Positions 24,806 through 33,728 of a stretch of DNA of 43,970 bases are shown here, piece after piece. Position 1 is the stretch's first letter; every line of letters starts with the position of its first letter. Origin of the DNA: Lentisphaerota bacterium (GTDB lineage Bacteria > Verrucomicrobiota > Lentisphaeria > Victivallales > Victivallaceae); NCBI GenBank assembly GCA_015061695.1, contig SUWA01000009.1:1-43970 (forward strand). Reading direction: 5' to 3'. The position numbers and the translations under genes are program-made. The notes under the pieces are model-generated. The model saw only the letters and a list, made by a program, of their open reading frames with translations. It did no database searches and was not told where the DNA came from.

Positions 24806-27800
24806 AAATCAGCGTGAACGCATTGAAGTTTCTGAATCCATTGCCCGGCGCCAGCGAGTAGTTGCCCTGCTGGGCTCCTGTACGGTTGCGGCCGGCATTG
24901 AACCCGGTTATATCCATATCGGAACTGTCGGGCTTGAGCGGTACTGCCGCTTCGATGCGTATAACATGCCCTTTGACTGTGACTTTCCACTCCGGAGCTT
25001 GGTGCATTCTGGCCGGCTGGCCGGGCACGTTGCGCGCGGCATGTACAAGGCCGCCGGCGCTGAAAATATACTGGTCAAAGATTTTGCGTTCCTTGCCGCG
25101 GGCCAGATAGAACTCCAGCCCGTCGGTCTGCCACGCCCGTCCGGCATTGGGATCGGCATTAACTTCGCCGGGTTCAACGAACTCGACGGCAATGTAGAGC
25201 ATTTTCCGGTCGTGCTTGAGCATGAGTTTGCTGGGCGGAGCCGGGGTGGCCGGAGCGTTGAGCAAAGTAAAGTCAGTCAGAGTCAACGCATCCTGCCATT
25301 CCGCAGAGGTCAGGTCGGCATCGATTTTAATCTTGCTTTTGGTCAGAGGAACTTTGAGTTCTTTGGCTTCGGTTTTGACCGTGCCTTTCATTGCCGCGAC
25401 CCGACTGGCTTGCGCATTGTCAGGCAGTGTGTCGCTGGTTTCCAGCAGCGTCAGCTTGAGCATCCGGTTGGGAGTGCTGTTCTGCAAACAAAGTCCCACA
25501 TAGGCGTTGCCGTTCCAGTCCGCGGGCGCTCCCAGCGCTTGCAAGTCGAGCCAGTGTTCTTCGCTGTAACCGGAGTTGCCCAGACAGAAGCCGGAAATCG
25601 CCGAAATATGTTCCGGAACCCGCTTGGTTCCATAGTTGTCCGGGATCGGAGTGGAGCGGTTGGCAAAGACGATACCCACACTGGCAAAACTGCGCACGGC
25701 AAAACCTTTGTCATTTTCAAAATCAAAGGTGATGACCGCACAGCTGGGGCTGTCGCCGTAGCACGGGGTAACGTTGCGCACACCGGAGCCGACTACGCTG
25801 CCGGCAAAATCTTTGTGGTTGCCTTCCAAACGGACTTTTACATAACGTTTGAGTTGGGTATTGCGCATGGCACCGGCCATGACGCTCCAGATCTCGTTGG
25901 TGCGTTTGGCCATTTGCAAGGTTACTGCGCCTCTGGCCGGATCAAAACTGACGTTACCGTCGCCCACACTGTACTGGCGGGCGCACGAAGTGATGATCGT
26001 ACCGGCCGCACTCTTGACCGGAGAAGCCAGTTTGACTTCGTCGCCGGTCAGCGGAGCCATGCTGTAGCGCAACGGTTTGAGTTGCGGCTGAATGGTGTTG
26101 AGCTTGAATTTTGCATCAGCCAGCGCCTGACCGTCCGGTCCGTAAGCCGTGGCCGTAAAGGTATCGCCGGTAAGAACAGCCGGGATCGTGAGCGCGAATT
26201 TGCTCTGATTGCCCTGCAGTTTGATCGCGCTGTTCCAAACCACGTTGCCGAGCGAGTTGCGGACGATCACATTGCCTTCGAGCGCCTGGGCAATGGCCGG
26301 CGTTTTCAGCGTAAAATCGACTGATCCGGCACCGACTGCGGCACTCAAAACATAGTTGCCCGGTACAGTGGCGGGCGCCTTGGCCAGCGTGATTTTGATC
26401 TGCGACTGGCCTTTGGGAATGCTGAAACGGACAAAGTTGCCGTTCATCATCGTCATCGGGATCGCTTTGACGCTGGTACCGTTGACCTCTACACCGGACG
26501 CGATCGATCCAGCCGGCAGATTGGCGATCAATTCCGCCGTGCGCCGTTCGCTGGAGGCCGTGAGCGTGATCGAATCACTGGCCGCTTTACCGGCTACTTT
26601 TACGCCCAGCGTGGACGACATCGGAAACTGGCAGCGCATATCATCCACACTCCACACCAGCGCCGGACTCTGGGTAACATAGAGCAGCATCATGCCCTTG
26701 GCGGGAATGGTCAACTGCTGGCTCAAGCGTTCGCTCCAGGCCTTTTGGCCTGCAAAGTCGCCTTTGAGCAGAAAATCGCCCTGAAAACCGGTCGCGCGGT
26801 AAGCGGCTTCGACTTCGCTTTCCGGGATCGCCCCCGGGCAGGGAGTATAGGTGTAGTTGTAGTAATAGACCGGCAAATCTCGTTTGTTAACGCCCAGCGG
26901 GGCCATGTCGCACGAAAAGTCGCCACGTTCAGGTTGGTTGTGCCGCGAACGCACCATCAGATAACCGCTGTCGCCCAAGGTCAGCGGCATAAGTTCCCAG
27001 AGCATGGAACTGTCAAAGCGCCAGTTGGGCTGCATGTTGGCATTGACCAGTCTGGCCCAGCGGGTCTGCTGATGTGCTGATACATATTTGGTGTAGACCA
27101 GCGGATTGCGTTCCGAACCGATCGTGGTACACAACCCCGTACCGACAACATAGGCACGGAGCGAATGTTCCGAGGGGAAGCGCCAGTAGATAAAGACCGG
27201 CGTAAAGAGCGGGTCAGGCCGCTGCCAGAGCTTGAATTTGTACATCCACGCAGCGCCATCGCGCCAGTTGGCATCCGAGAAAAACGCTTCGCTGCTGGCT
27301 TCGAGCAAACCAATATCGCCCAGCGGGTTTTCCGGGTGATTGAAGTAGATCCCGCGGTCGCCGCTGGCCTGAATGGTATTGCGTACCTTCGTATAAAGCG
27401 TATCGTAAGTATCGGGTTCTTCGATGATCAGCCGCGCCCAGTCGATCGCCGAGGGCGAGCCGCCGCCATCAAGATACCAGAAGTCATAGTTGTTGGCCAC
27501 CACATGATTGGTGATCACTTTATAGGCTTCTTCAAAGCTCGGTGAGCCGGGACGGCCGTACAAACGGTAGTGGTTGAGTGCGCCGGGGAAGAAACTGACC
27601 GTTGCTCCGGCGGCATTTTTGACAATGAACCATTCCGGGTGTTTGGCAAAAACTTCGCTGTTGGCACTGGCACTCCACAGCCAGGTGTATTCGGTTACTT
27701 TGAGTTTGGGAGATCCGGCGCGCATTTCAGCAATGAACTTACGGTGTTCTTCAAGGGTCATTTCGCCGCCGAACTGGTTCATGGTTTTGCCTTCGCGCAG

Positions 27801-30239
27801 GTTTTTATCCCAATCGCCCCAGGTGGCTACACCGTTGAGCTGGGTGTTGGCAATATAACCTTCGCGGAGCATTTTATCAAAATACGCCGCGCCGCGGATG
27901 GCATTGTCGCCAAACATGTTGTGCCAGGCGCCGCCGCCGGCGGTGATCCGGTAGTTTTTCAGCCAGTCGGGCCGTTTGATGGCACTGCGGAAGGCTTTTG
28001 TTTCCGGTAACGCCAGATAGCGGTCAAAGGCTTCGATCAGCGTACCGGGCGCCACGATCAGGCGGCTTTCGATGGAACCGCTGCGTTTTTGTGCGTTGAC
28101 TTCAAACAAACCGTCGCCCAGTACCCAGCCGTTTTCGGTAAAACGGGTACGCTTGTCGCCGTACCCGACTACGGTTACAGTACCCGAACCGATCTGAACG
28201 TAACGGCCGGCGTAACGGTAACGGAAGCTGAGCAGAGCGAGATTTTTGTTGGGGCTTTCAAAACAGACTACCGGGCCGGTGTCGGCGGGCATTTCCATAG
28301 TAAGATCATCGGCCAGTTTGCAAGTAAAGCTGTGGCCGGCGCCCCAGGTTTCGTAGCGGCCGCCGGTGCGGACAGCCTGCGGAATGATGAATTCGCCGCT
28401 GGTCTGCAGGATCTGACGGTCATTGCGGGTGGATTCAAACGAGAGTTTGGATATAAAAGTTCCATCCTGCCAGCCATTGAAACGGCTGAACGTTATGCCC
28501 GGCAGTTCCGGCAGTGTGTATTTTATCAGTGTACCATCAGCGGTTACTTTACAGTCGATAAGTTGGGCCGTATAGTCATTGACCAGTACGCTCTTTTTGC
28601 CGTTGGAAAGATCATAACGGGTCAGGAAGCGGTCGGCAATCAGCACGCCGTCAACGGTAAGTTTGCGCAGAATACCGGTTTTTTTGCAGATGGCAAAACT
28701 GCCCTGACTGCCGTTGAAAATATAGTAATTCTGTTCGTTGACTTCCGGCATTTCCGGTCCGAGATTGTAGTTGGCGGCTGCGGCAGCGCGCAGTTCTTCA
28801 TCGCTGGGCAGCTTGCCGGAAAATTCAACTTCGCTGATGTCGATCGGGAAGTCCGTGCGGCTGCGTCCGCCTTTGATGCGGAAATAACGGCCGAGCAATT
28901 TAAGATCTTTGCCGGTAATAACAAAGGTCTTTTCTTCGATTGCCGGGTCGGTGTTGTCCAGATGTGCCACCATCCGGAATTTTTTACCGTCATTGCTGCT
29001 TTCGATGTCGATCCCGGCAATATTCTGGGCCGGAGCCGCCACACCGGTGAGCTTGATGGAGTCCAGCAGATAAAGCGCGCCCAAGTCAAACTCAATATAA
29101 GGATCATCGGTGTACCAGTTGTAGTGGATCTGCGATTTTTTGCCGATGATGCCGTCAGTAAGAATCGTATTGGCGCTTTCGCCGGTGCTGGGCGGGGCGC
29201 TCAAATAACGGTAAGAGCTTACGGCGATTTTTGCATTGCCCTGCTGTTTAGGCACAAAGCGCAGGTTGGCAACTGCAAACTCTTCGCCGGGGGTATCCAG
29301 CGCCGCATAAACGGTAAAGACCGCTTCTTTGGCCATGCCGTGGACCGGCGAGCCGGGACTGAGCATCTTGACCGTGCGCAAGTCGATCGGCAGCGAAACA
29401 TGACTCCAGCCGCGCCCCTTGAAAGGGAAGGGGAAGTTCATGCCGTTGCCATGCTGGAAATTCAACATCATCTGGGCCGTGCCGTCGCGGTGATAAGCCG
29501 TCTGGTAAAAGTCAAACTCGATCGTGCCGACCGTGGAGGTATCGACCAACTGCGGCAGTTTGAGGTTCATACCCTGATAGCGGCCCTGGGAAACCGCCTT
29601 GACCCGGACTGCTTTGCCGCGGGTGGAATCGATCAGCGCGATTTCCGGTGGCTGCGGTGCATTGCCGCCGGTATTACTGCGCCAGAACGCCGTATTCATA
29701 TAGGTTTCGTCCACGATCACGCCGGGTTCAGCTTTCAGCTGCCGGGGATTGAACTTGAGGTTGGCTACGGCTACGACTTCGCCGGATTTATCCATGGCAG
29801 CGTAGACTCCGAAGTGCATACCTTTGAGCTTGCCACGGTTTTCATCGGTCAGATCGACCTTGACATGACTCCACTGCTTGTACTTGAAGTCAATATTGAT
29901 CTTGCAATCTTTGCGGCCCTGATACTGCAAAAGCAGCATTCCTTTGCCGGGTTTGTGATAAGCGGTCTGGTAGAAATCGAATTCAATGCTTTCGACCGTT
30001 TCCAGATCAATTATTTGCGGCAGCGTATAGGTAAGCCCCTGGTATTTACCATCGCTGACTGCGGTCGACTGAACCGCTTTGCCGGCAGGTGAGTCGATCA
30101 AGCTGACCTGCGGTTTCTGCGGCGCCTGTCCTTGCAAACCATCGTAATGGCTCAATATTGGATCAGCAGCTGCAGCCAACTGCCCCAGGCCAAGCATCAT
30201 CAATAATGCTGTCGAGGCTTTTGAGATCACTTTTTGCAT
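24798..30239 (-). CDS. Giant secreted multidomain putative glycoside hydrolase (paralog B)
   Basis: A 1,813-residue secreted protein, a full-length paralog of the 18166-23571 product. The ATG at 30239 follows AAAGGAAAAG, and the signal peptide ends near AAAA|DPIL (residue 25). Domains in the same order: two N-terminal beta-sandwich repeats (30-165, 185-335; GQAPQKPQV and NAPQPPEI), an F5/8-type-C-like domain (355-478), a beta domain (500-745), a putative catalytic barrel (750-1045) with HPEWF, FWYLDGGGSP (D924), NHPENP (E970) and NWRDGAAWM (D994), more beta domains, and a C-terminal CBM9-like domain (about 1630-1813). It starts 35 bases after the GH2 gene, so the two are one operon. The acidic residues shared with paralog A are the best catalytic candidates. 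The substrate is unknown. Confidence 0.78.
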   Translation of the reverse strand: MQKVISKASTALLMMLGLGQLAAAADPILSHYDGLQGQAPQKPQVSLIDSPAGKAVQSTAVSDGKYQGLTYTLPQIIDLETVESIEFDFYQTAYHKPGKGMLLLQYQGRKDCKINIDFKYKQWSHVKVDLTDENRGKLKGMHFGVYAAMDKSGEVVAVANLKFNPRQLKAEPGVIVDETYMNTAFWRSNTGGNAPQPPEIALIDSTRGKAVRVKAVSQGRYQGMNLKLPQLVDTSTVGTIEFDFYQTAYHRDGTAQMMLNFQHGNGMNFPFPFKGRGWSHVSLPIDLRTVKMLSPGSPVHGMAKEAVFTVYAALDTPGEEFAVANLRFVPKQQGNAKIAVSSYRYLSAPPSTGESANTILTDGIIGKKSQIHYNWYTDDPYIEFDLGALYLLDSIKLTGVAAPAQNIAGIDIESSNDGKKFRMVAHLDNTDPAIEEKTFVITGKDLKLLGRYFRIKGGRSRTDFPIDISEVEFSGKLPSDEELRAAAAANYNLGPEMPEVNEQNYYIFNGSQGSFAICKKTGILRKLTVDGVLIADRFLTRYDLSNGKKSVLVNDYTAQLIDCKVTADGTLIKYTLPELPGITFSRFNGWQDGTFISKLSFESTRNDRQILQTSGEFIIPQAVRTGGRYETWGAGHSFTCKLADDLTMEMPADTGPVVCFESPNKNLALLSFRYRYAGRYVQIGSGTVTVVGYGDKRTRFTENGWVLGDGLFEVNAQKRSGSIESRLIVAPGTLIEAFDRYLALPETKAFRSAIKRPDWLKNYRITAGGGAWHNMFGDNAIRGAAYFDKMLREGYIANTQLNGVATWGDWDKNLREGKTMNQFGGEMTLEEHRKFIAEMRAGSPKLKVTEYTWLWSASANSEVFAKHPEWFIVKNAAGATVSFFPGALNHYRLYGRPGSPSFEEAYKVITNHVVANNYDFWYLDGGGSPSAIDWARLIIEEPDTYDTLYTKVRNTIQASGDRGIYFNHPENPLGDIGLLEASSEAFFSDANWRDGAAWMYKFKLWQRPDPLFTPVFIYWRFPSEHSLRAYVVGTGLCTTIGSERNPLVYTKYVSAHQQTRWARLVNANMQPNWRFDSSMLWELMPLTLGDSGYLMVRSRHNQPERGDFSCDMAPLGVNKRDLPVYYYNYTYTPCPGAIPESEVEAAYRATGFQGDFLLKGDFAGQKAWSERLSQQLTIPAKGMMLLYVTQSPALVWSVDDMRCQFPMSSTLGVKVAGKAASDSITLTASSERRTAELIANLPAGSIASGVEVNGTSVKAIPMTMMNGNFVRFSIPKGQSQIKITLAKAPATVPGNYVLSAAVGAGSVDFTLKTPAIAQALEGNVIVRNSLGNVVWNSAIKLQGNQSKFALTIPAVLTGDTFTATAYGPDGQALADAKFKLNTIQPQLKPLRYSMAPLTGDEVKLASPVKSAAGTIITSCARQYSVGDGNVSFDPARGAVTLQMAKRTNEIWSVMAGAMRNTQLKRYVKVRLEGNHKDFAGSVVGSGVRNVTPCYGDSPSCAVITFDFENDKGFAVRSFASVGIVFANRSTPIPDNYGTKRVPEHISAISGFCLGNSGYSEEHWLDLQALGAPADWNGNAYVGLCLQNSTPNRMLKLTLLETSDTLPDNAQASRVAAMKGTVKTEAKELKVPLTKSKIKIDADLTSAEWQDALTLTDFTLLNAPATPAPPSKLMLKHDRKMLYIAVEFVEPGEVNADPNAGRAWQTDGLEFYLARGKERKIFDQYIFSAGGLVHAARNVPGQPARMHQAPEWKVTVKGHVIRIEAAVPLKPDSSDMDITGFNAGRNRTGAQQGNYSLAPGNGFRNFNAFTLIFE

Positions 30240-30274
30240 TTTCTTTTCCTTTACATTATTGGTTGTTTAAGAAC

Positions 30275-32185
30275 TTACAAATCTTCCGGGGCACTGGTGA
30301 AAACTTTTTTCACCACTTCGGCTGCCGGTTTCAAATTGCGGTCAAAGTCGATCAGACTGCAGTTGGTCGGCAGCGGGTAACAGTCATGCCCCATCCACAA
30401 TATAGCGCCGCCGCAGGCCGGAAATTTGCGTTTCAGCGGTGTCAGCGCCAGCTCCAGCGAACGGTATTGGCGCTGCTGGCTCCACTCGACAAATTCTTCC
30501 ACCGTTTCCGGCAGACGGCCGTGTTCAAACTTCAAGCCGGAAAACTCCGTATGCCATTTTACCGGACGCGTCCAGTAGGGATTGACGTCGCTGAACGGTT
30601 CCGGATTCAGCTCGCCCTGATATTGTTTGAGCAGTTTTACACTGGAGGCTCCCGGCGCTCCGAATTCACTGAACAGCAGGCCATCGGCATTATCCCAGTG
30701 GGTCTTCCACCAATCTTCCAAGTCATCAAAGTAGGACTTCCACGGGCCGTGGACATCGTGGTGAACACCCTGACCGTAATACTCATCGATCACATAGGCC
30801 GAGTCGCCGGAAGGACTGGTCGGTACCATGGGTTTGTCGGGCGTGCGTTCTTCCACAAATTTTTTCATCAGTTGCAGGATCGGTTCGCTGCCGTCGCAGG
30901 GGCGGCAGCCGGGCTTGTCGTTGTAGAACAACTCATTGCCGCCGCTCCACAAAAAGAGCGAAACGTGAGTATTCAAGTGTTCCATATAATCTTCAGCAAT
31001 GAGGGCCATTTCCCGCATGGATTCTTCATCGTCCGGCGGAATATTGTCGCAGCCGGAGCTGGAAAGCGGAAATTCCTGCCAGACCATGATTCCGGCTTCG
31101 TCGCAGAGATCATAGAAAATATCCCGCTCGCGCCGCGCGCCGCCCCATACACGCAAGATGTTAACATTCAAATCTTTGTACATCTTTATCAGCGTGCGGT
31201 AATCTTCGTCGGGTACATCTATGGTATTGGGCAGGATCGGAGTCCAGTTGAACCCTTGCAGGAATATTGGTTCGCCATTGACTTCAAACAGCCACGGCAG
31301 TGCATGTTCCGGCGCACCGGGGTTGGGTAAACGCCGGAAAGAGCGGAATCCGACGCGGAAACTCTTTTCCGCAACATCACCGGCGGTAACTTTGACCGTA
31401 TAAAGTTTGGCCTGCCCATGTCCGTTGAGCTGCCACGGTTCAACGGACAGATCGTTCAAGGTTATCTCCTGACCCGGCACGGCAGAACATTGCGCGACCG
31501 GTTCAGCTTCATCCAGCAGTTGAATGGCCAATTGCGTATTGTCAGGTAGATTTTTGCCATCAATTCTTAATGTCAGCGAGTTCAGCGTGGTTTGGCAGTG
31601 GTGTACTGACAACTCCGGCGTGCGGCAGCTGCGCAAGATCAACGAGTCGCCGATACCGCACTGCACCAGCCTTATGACCCAGTCCCAGGTGTAATTGAAT
31701 CTGACCTTGCCTACCGGCATTTGCGAGGTGTATCCGTATTGGCCCAGCCAGCGGGGCGGAAAATCAAAAACAAATCCGATGTGGTGGGTTCCGGCCGATA
31801 AATGCCCCAATTGCAGCACATGTTTGTGCATACTGCCGGAAAAATAACCCAATGTTTTGCCGTCCAGCAGATACCATCCGCAATGATCGAGCATACCGGC
31901 GGCGATTTCGTATTCACCATCGGCGGGAACTTCGATGTCAGTTTCGTAGAGCCAGTGGCGGTTTTCGATCCATTCGCATTTACGGAAGTTCAGGCCCACG
32001 TTCCAATCTTCGATCAAATCATTGTCCAGCAGCGCTTTTTGTACCGAAATCGGCAGTGTTACCTCGATCGGGCGGGTTTCGGCGGACAGCCGCTCCTTGA
32101 CTTCCATACTTCTGCCCAGCTTCCATTGGTATGGCACCCAGCCGGAGAGAGTCCACTTTTGTTTGAACAAATCCTTGTAAAACAT
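30275..32185 (-). CDS. GH2-family beta-mannosidase-like glycoside hydrolase
   Basis: A 636-residue enzyme without a signal peptide, so probably cytoplasmic. Residues 60-200 form the jelly-roll domain of GH2 and 290-600 the barrel: LFEVNGEPIFLQGFNWTP, NILRVWGGARRERDIFYDLC, DEAGIMVWQEFPL. The acid/base glutamate is E418 in FLWSGGNE and the nucleophile candidate is E507 in LLFSEFGAPG. The wording of these blocks is closest to beta-mannosidases, which remove terminal beta-mannose. It is shorter than typical members (often above 800 residues) because the C-terminal beta domains are missing. AGGAG eight bases before the ATG supports the start. First gene of the operon with the giant protein 24798-30239. 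Confidence 0.88.
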   Translation of the reverse strand: MFYKDLFKQKWTLSGWVPYQWKLGRSMEVKERLSAETRPIEVTLPISVQKALLDNDLIEDWNVGLNFRKCEWIENRHWLYETDIEVPADGEYEIAAGMLDHCGWYLLDGKTLGYFSGSMHKHVLQLGHLSAGTHHIGFVFDFPPRWLGQYGYTSQMPVGKVRFNYTWDWVIRLVQCGIGDSLILRSCRTPELSVHHCQTTLNSLTLRIDGKNLPDNTQLAIQLLDEAEPVAQCSAVPGQEITLNDLSVEPWQLNGHGQAKLYTVKVTAGDVAEKSFRVGFRSFRRLPNPGAPEHALPWLFEVNGEPIFLQGFNWTPILPNTIDVPDEDYRTLIKMYKDLNVNILRVWGGARRERDIFYDLCDEAGIMVWQEFPLSSSGCDNIPPDDEESMREMALIAEDYMEHLNTHVSLFLWSGGNELFYNDKPGCRPCDGSEPILQLMKKFVEERTPDKPMVPTSPSGDSAYVIDEYYGQGVHHDVHGPWKSYFDDLEDWWKTHWDNADGLLFSEFGAPGASSVKLLKQYQGELNPEPFSDVNPYWTRPVKWHTEFSGLKFEHGRLPETVEEFVEWSQQRQYRSLELALTPLKRKFPACGGAILWMGHDCYPLPTNCSLIDFDRNLKPAAEVVKKVFTSAPEDL

Positions 32186-32247
32186 ATTAAAACTCCTGTC
32201 AGATCAGAATTTGTACTGCGTATACATTTATAAACCTACTGCTTTTC

Positions 32248-32276
32248 AGTATACTGTAAAGTATTTGCTTTTTCAA
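32248..32276 (-). promoter_or_regulatory. Promoter of the GH2 operon with palindromic -10 region
   Basis: Minus strand TTGAAA (32271-32276), 17-base spacer, TATACT (32248-32253). The -10 box lies inside the perfect 10-base palindrome cagtatactg (32247-32256), a possible regulator site. The leader is about 56 bases. Confidence 0.65.
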
Positions 32277-32353
32277 GTTTTTTTACTGCTCCGGCCGGTC
32301 AGATAAAGATTATTTAAATAAAAACTGCACAGTTTTCAGCGCAGTTGCGGCGG

Positions 32354-32401
32354 AAAATTTTTCAAGACGGGACTTGAAAAATTTTTTCTATGAATTATAT
32401 T
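32354..32401 (+). promoter_or_regulatory. Promoter overlapped by a perfect inverted repeat
   Basis: TTGAAA (32374-32379), 16-base spacer, TATATT (32396-32401) would drive the repeat-protein genes. The -35 box lies in the right arm of a perfect 13-base inverted repeat (aaaatttttcaag at 32354-32366, cttgaaaaatttt at 32373-32385; 6-base centre), placed as an operator would be. The rest of the 271-base divergent gap shows no other feature apart from the GH2 promoter. Confidence 0.6.
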
Positions 32402-32456
32402 AATTCTTCCGGATAACTGACTTTCATACCACAAAAAATCAGGGGAGAGCGCTTTT

Positions 32457-33698
32457 ATGTTTACTGTTTGCAAAATGCGTTGGATTTTTTTCATAGTGTT
32501 GGCTGCCGGGGTGCTGTATCCGTTTAACAGCTTTGGCGCTGGTTTTTTCGGCCGGGGCAAGCCCGGAGTGAGCCAGAAGCAAAAAACGGTGAAAAAATTA
32601 CAGTTCAAAAGTTCAAAAGATTTGGCTGTTGCATTGGTGGAGGCTATTTGCAGAAACGATACCGCCGCGTTCGAACAAATGCTGAATCCCGGGACCAAAG
32701 TAATAATCGACCGGATGGTGGCTCAAAAAGACCTTGGTTTTGCTGATCGCAAGGATTTTCTGAATAAATTGATCAAAGAACTGCAACATGGTCTGGTTGA
32801 AGAATTTGAAGTAACTTCCATGACCACTCTTTTGCACGACAAAAATAAAATCTCACAAATTGCCGAATCGCTTTGCAGTGGTAATGACAGAGAGTTATTT
32901 GTTCGGGAAAAAGGCCAATGGTTTTTAAGTTTTGAATTTATGGAAAAACAGGCCGCGGCCGGGTCGGAAGTTCCGGAAAAAAAGCCAAACGAGGACGGAT
33001 GCGACAGCCGGCAGGAGCTGGCCAAAGAATTTTTGTTTGCTGTTTTCCGTAATAACACCGGAAAATTCTGGAAGTTGCTTTCGCCTGACAGCCGTAAACT
33101 TTTTGAAGAAGAACTTGCCGGGTCTGACAAGTATTCCAGCCGGCAGGAGCTGCTGGAAGATGCTCTTGAAGAAATCCGCAAGCAGGCGCTGGAGAGTTCG
33201 GGAATTCCGGATATGGATGTCAGTAAAATGCTTGAGAATGAAGAGGTTGTCCGTTTAATGGTCAATGGTATGCTTCAGGATCCGAGTGCAGAGAAGATGC
33301 TGGTGCAGATAAATGGCCGCTGGTATCTGGATTTTGCCGCCTATGCCGGGAGCGGGGAGGTTCAGATCGATTATTCTTCCAAACAATCGATCGCCCGATC
33401 GTTTATTATTGCGGTCGTAAAAAATGATGTCGATATGATGTGGAAATGTTTTTCGCCGGGGTTTCAGGAATTGCTTGAGTCCAAATGCAGTTTTGATCAG
33501 GAGAAGCTCCGTAAATTTCTTGTCCAGTTGATTGAGGATACTCAAAAAGAGATCAAACAGGATTATTCGCTCCAAACTCTGGATGGCTTTTTGGAAAATC
33601 AGCGGTTGATGGATTCGTGTGTGAAAAACATTACTCACCCCTCCAAACGGCTTTTCAAGGAATTTGACGGCAAGTGGTACATTGATTCCCGCGAATAA
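32457..33698 (+). CDS. Exported protein with three copies of an unrecognised repeat domain
   Basis: I do not recognise this 413-residue protein. A signal peptide or anchor (MRWIFFIVLAAGVLYPFNSFG) is followed by three similar units of about 105 residues (52-160, 184-294, 308-411). Each starts with a helix of the type S(K/R)(D/Q)xLAxxFxxAVxxND, continues with (F/W)xxxLSPxxrxLL, has a charged helical middle, and ends in a strand G(Q/R/K)W(F/Y)(L/I)(S/D). The pattern suggests a small alpha+beta fold, possibly like NTF2/SnoaL-type ligand-binding domains, but this is a guess. GGGGAG lies just upstream of the ATG. It forms an operon with the next gene, 30 bases on, which carries a fourth copy. It is divergent from the GH2 operon. 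Confidence 0.8.
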   Translation: MFTVCKMRWIFFIVLAAGVLYPFNSFGAGFFGRGKPGVSQKQKTVKKLQFKSSKDLAVALVEAICRNDTAAFEQMLNPGTKVIIDRMVAQKDLGFADRKDFLNKLIKELQHGLVEEFEVTSMTTLLHDKNKISQIAESLCSGNDRELFVREKGQWFLSFEFMEKQAAAGSEVPEKKPNEDGCDSRQELAKEFLFAVFRNNTGKFWKLLSPDSRKLFEEELAGSDKYSSRQELLEDALEEIRKQALESSGIPDMDVSKMLENEEVVRLMVNGMLQDPSAEKMLVQINGRWYLDFAAYAGSGEVQIDYSSKQSIARSFIIAVVKNDVDMMWKCFSPGFQELLESKCSFDQEKLRKFLVQLIEDTQKEIKQDYSLQTLDGFLENQRLMDSCVKNITHPSKRLFKEFDGKWYIDSRE

Positions 33699-33728
33699 AT
33701 ATTGTACGAAAATTAAAAATAACAGGCT

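Noticed and set aside
24708-30092. Long plus-strand frames opposite paralog B (about 540 and 670 codons)
   Set aside because: Same shadow effect: antisense to the real gene, with no domains and no sensible ribosome sites.
32247-32256. cagtatactg palindrome as a separate operator feature
   Set aside because: It coincides with the -10 box, where TATACT-like palindromes arise easily, so it is mentioned only within the promoter entry.
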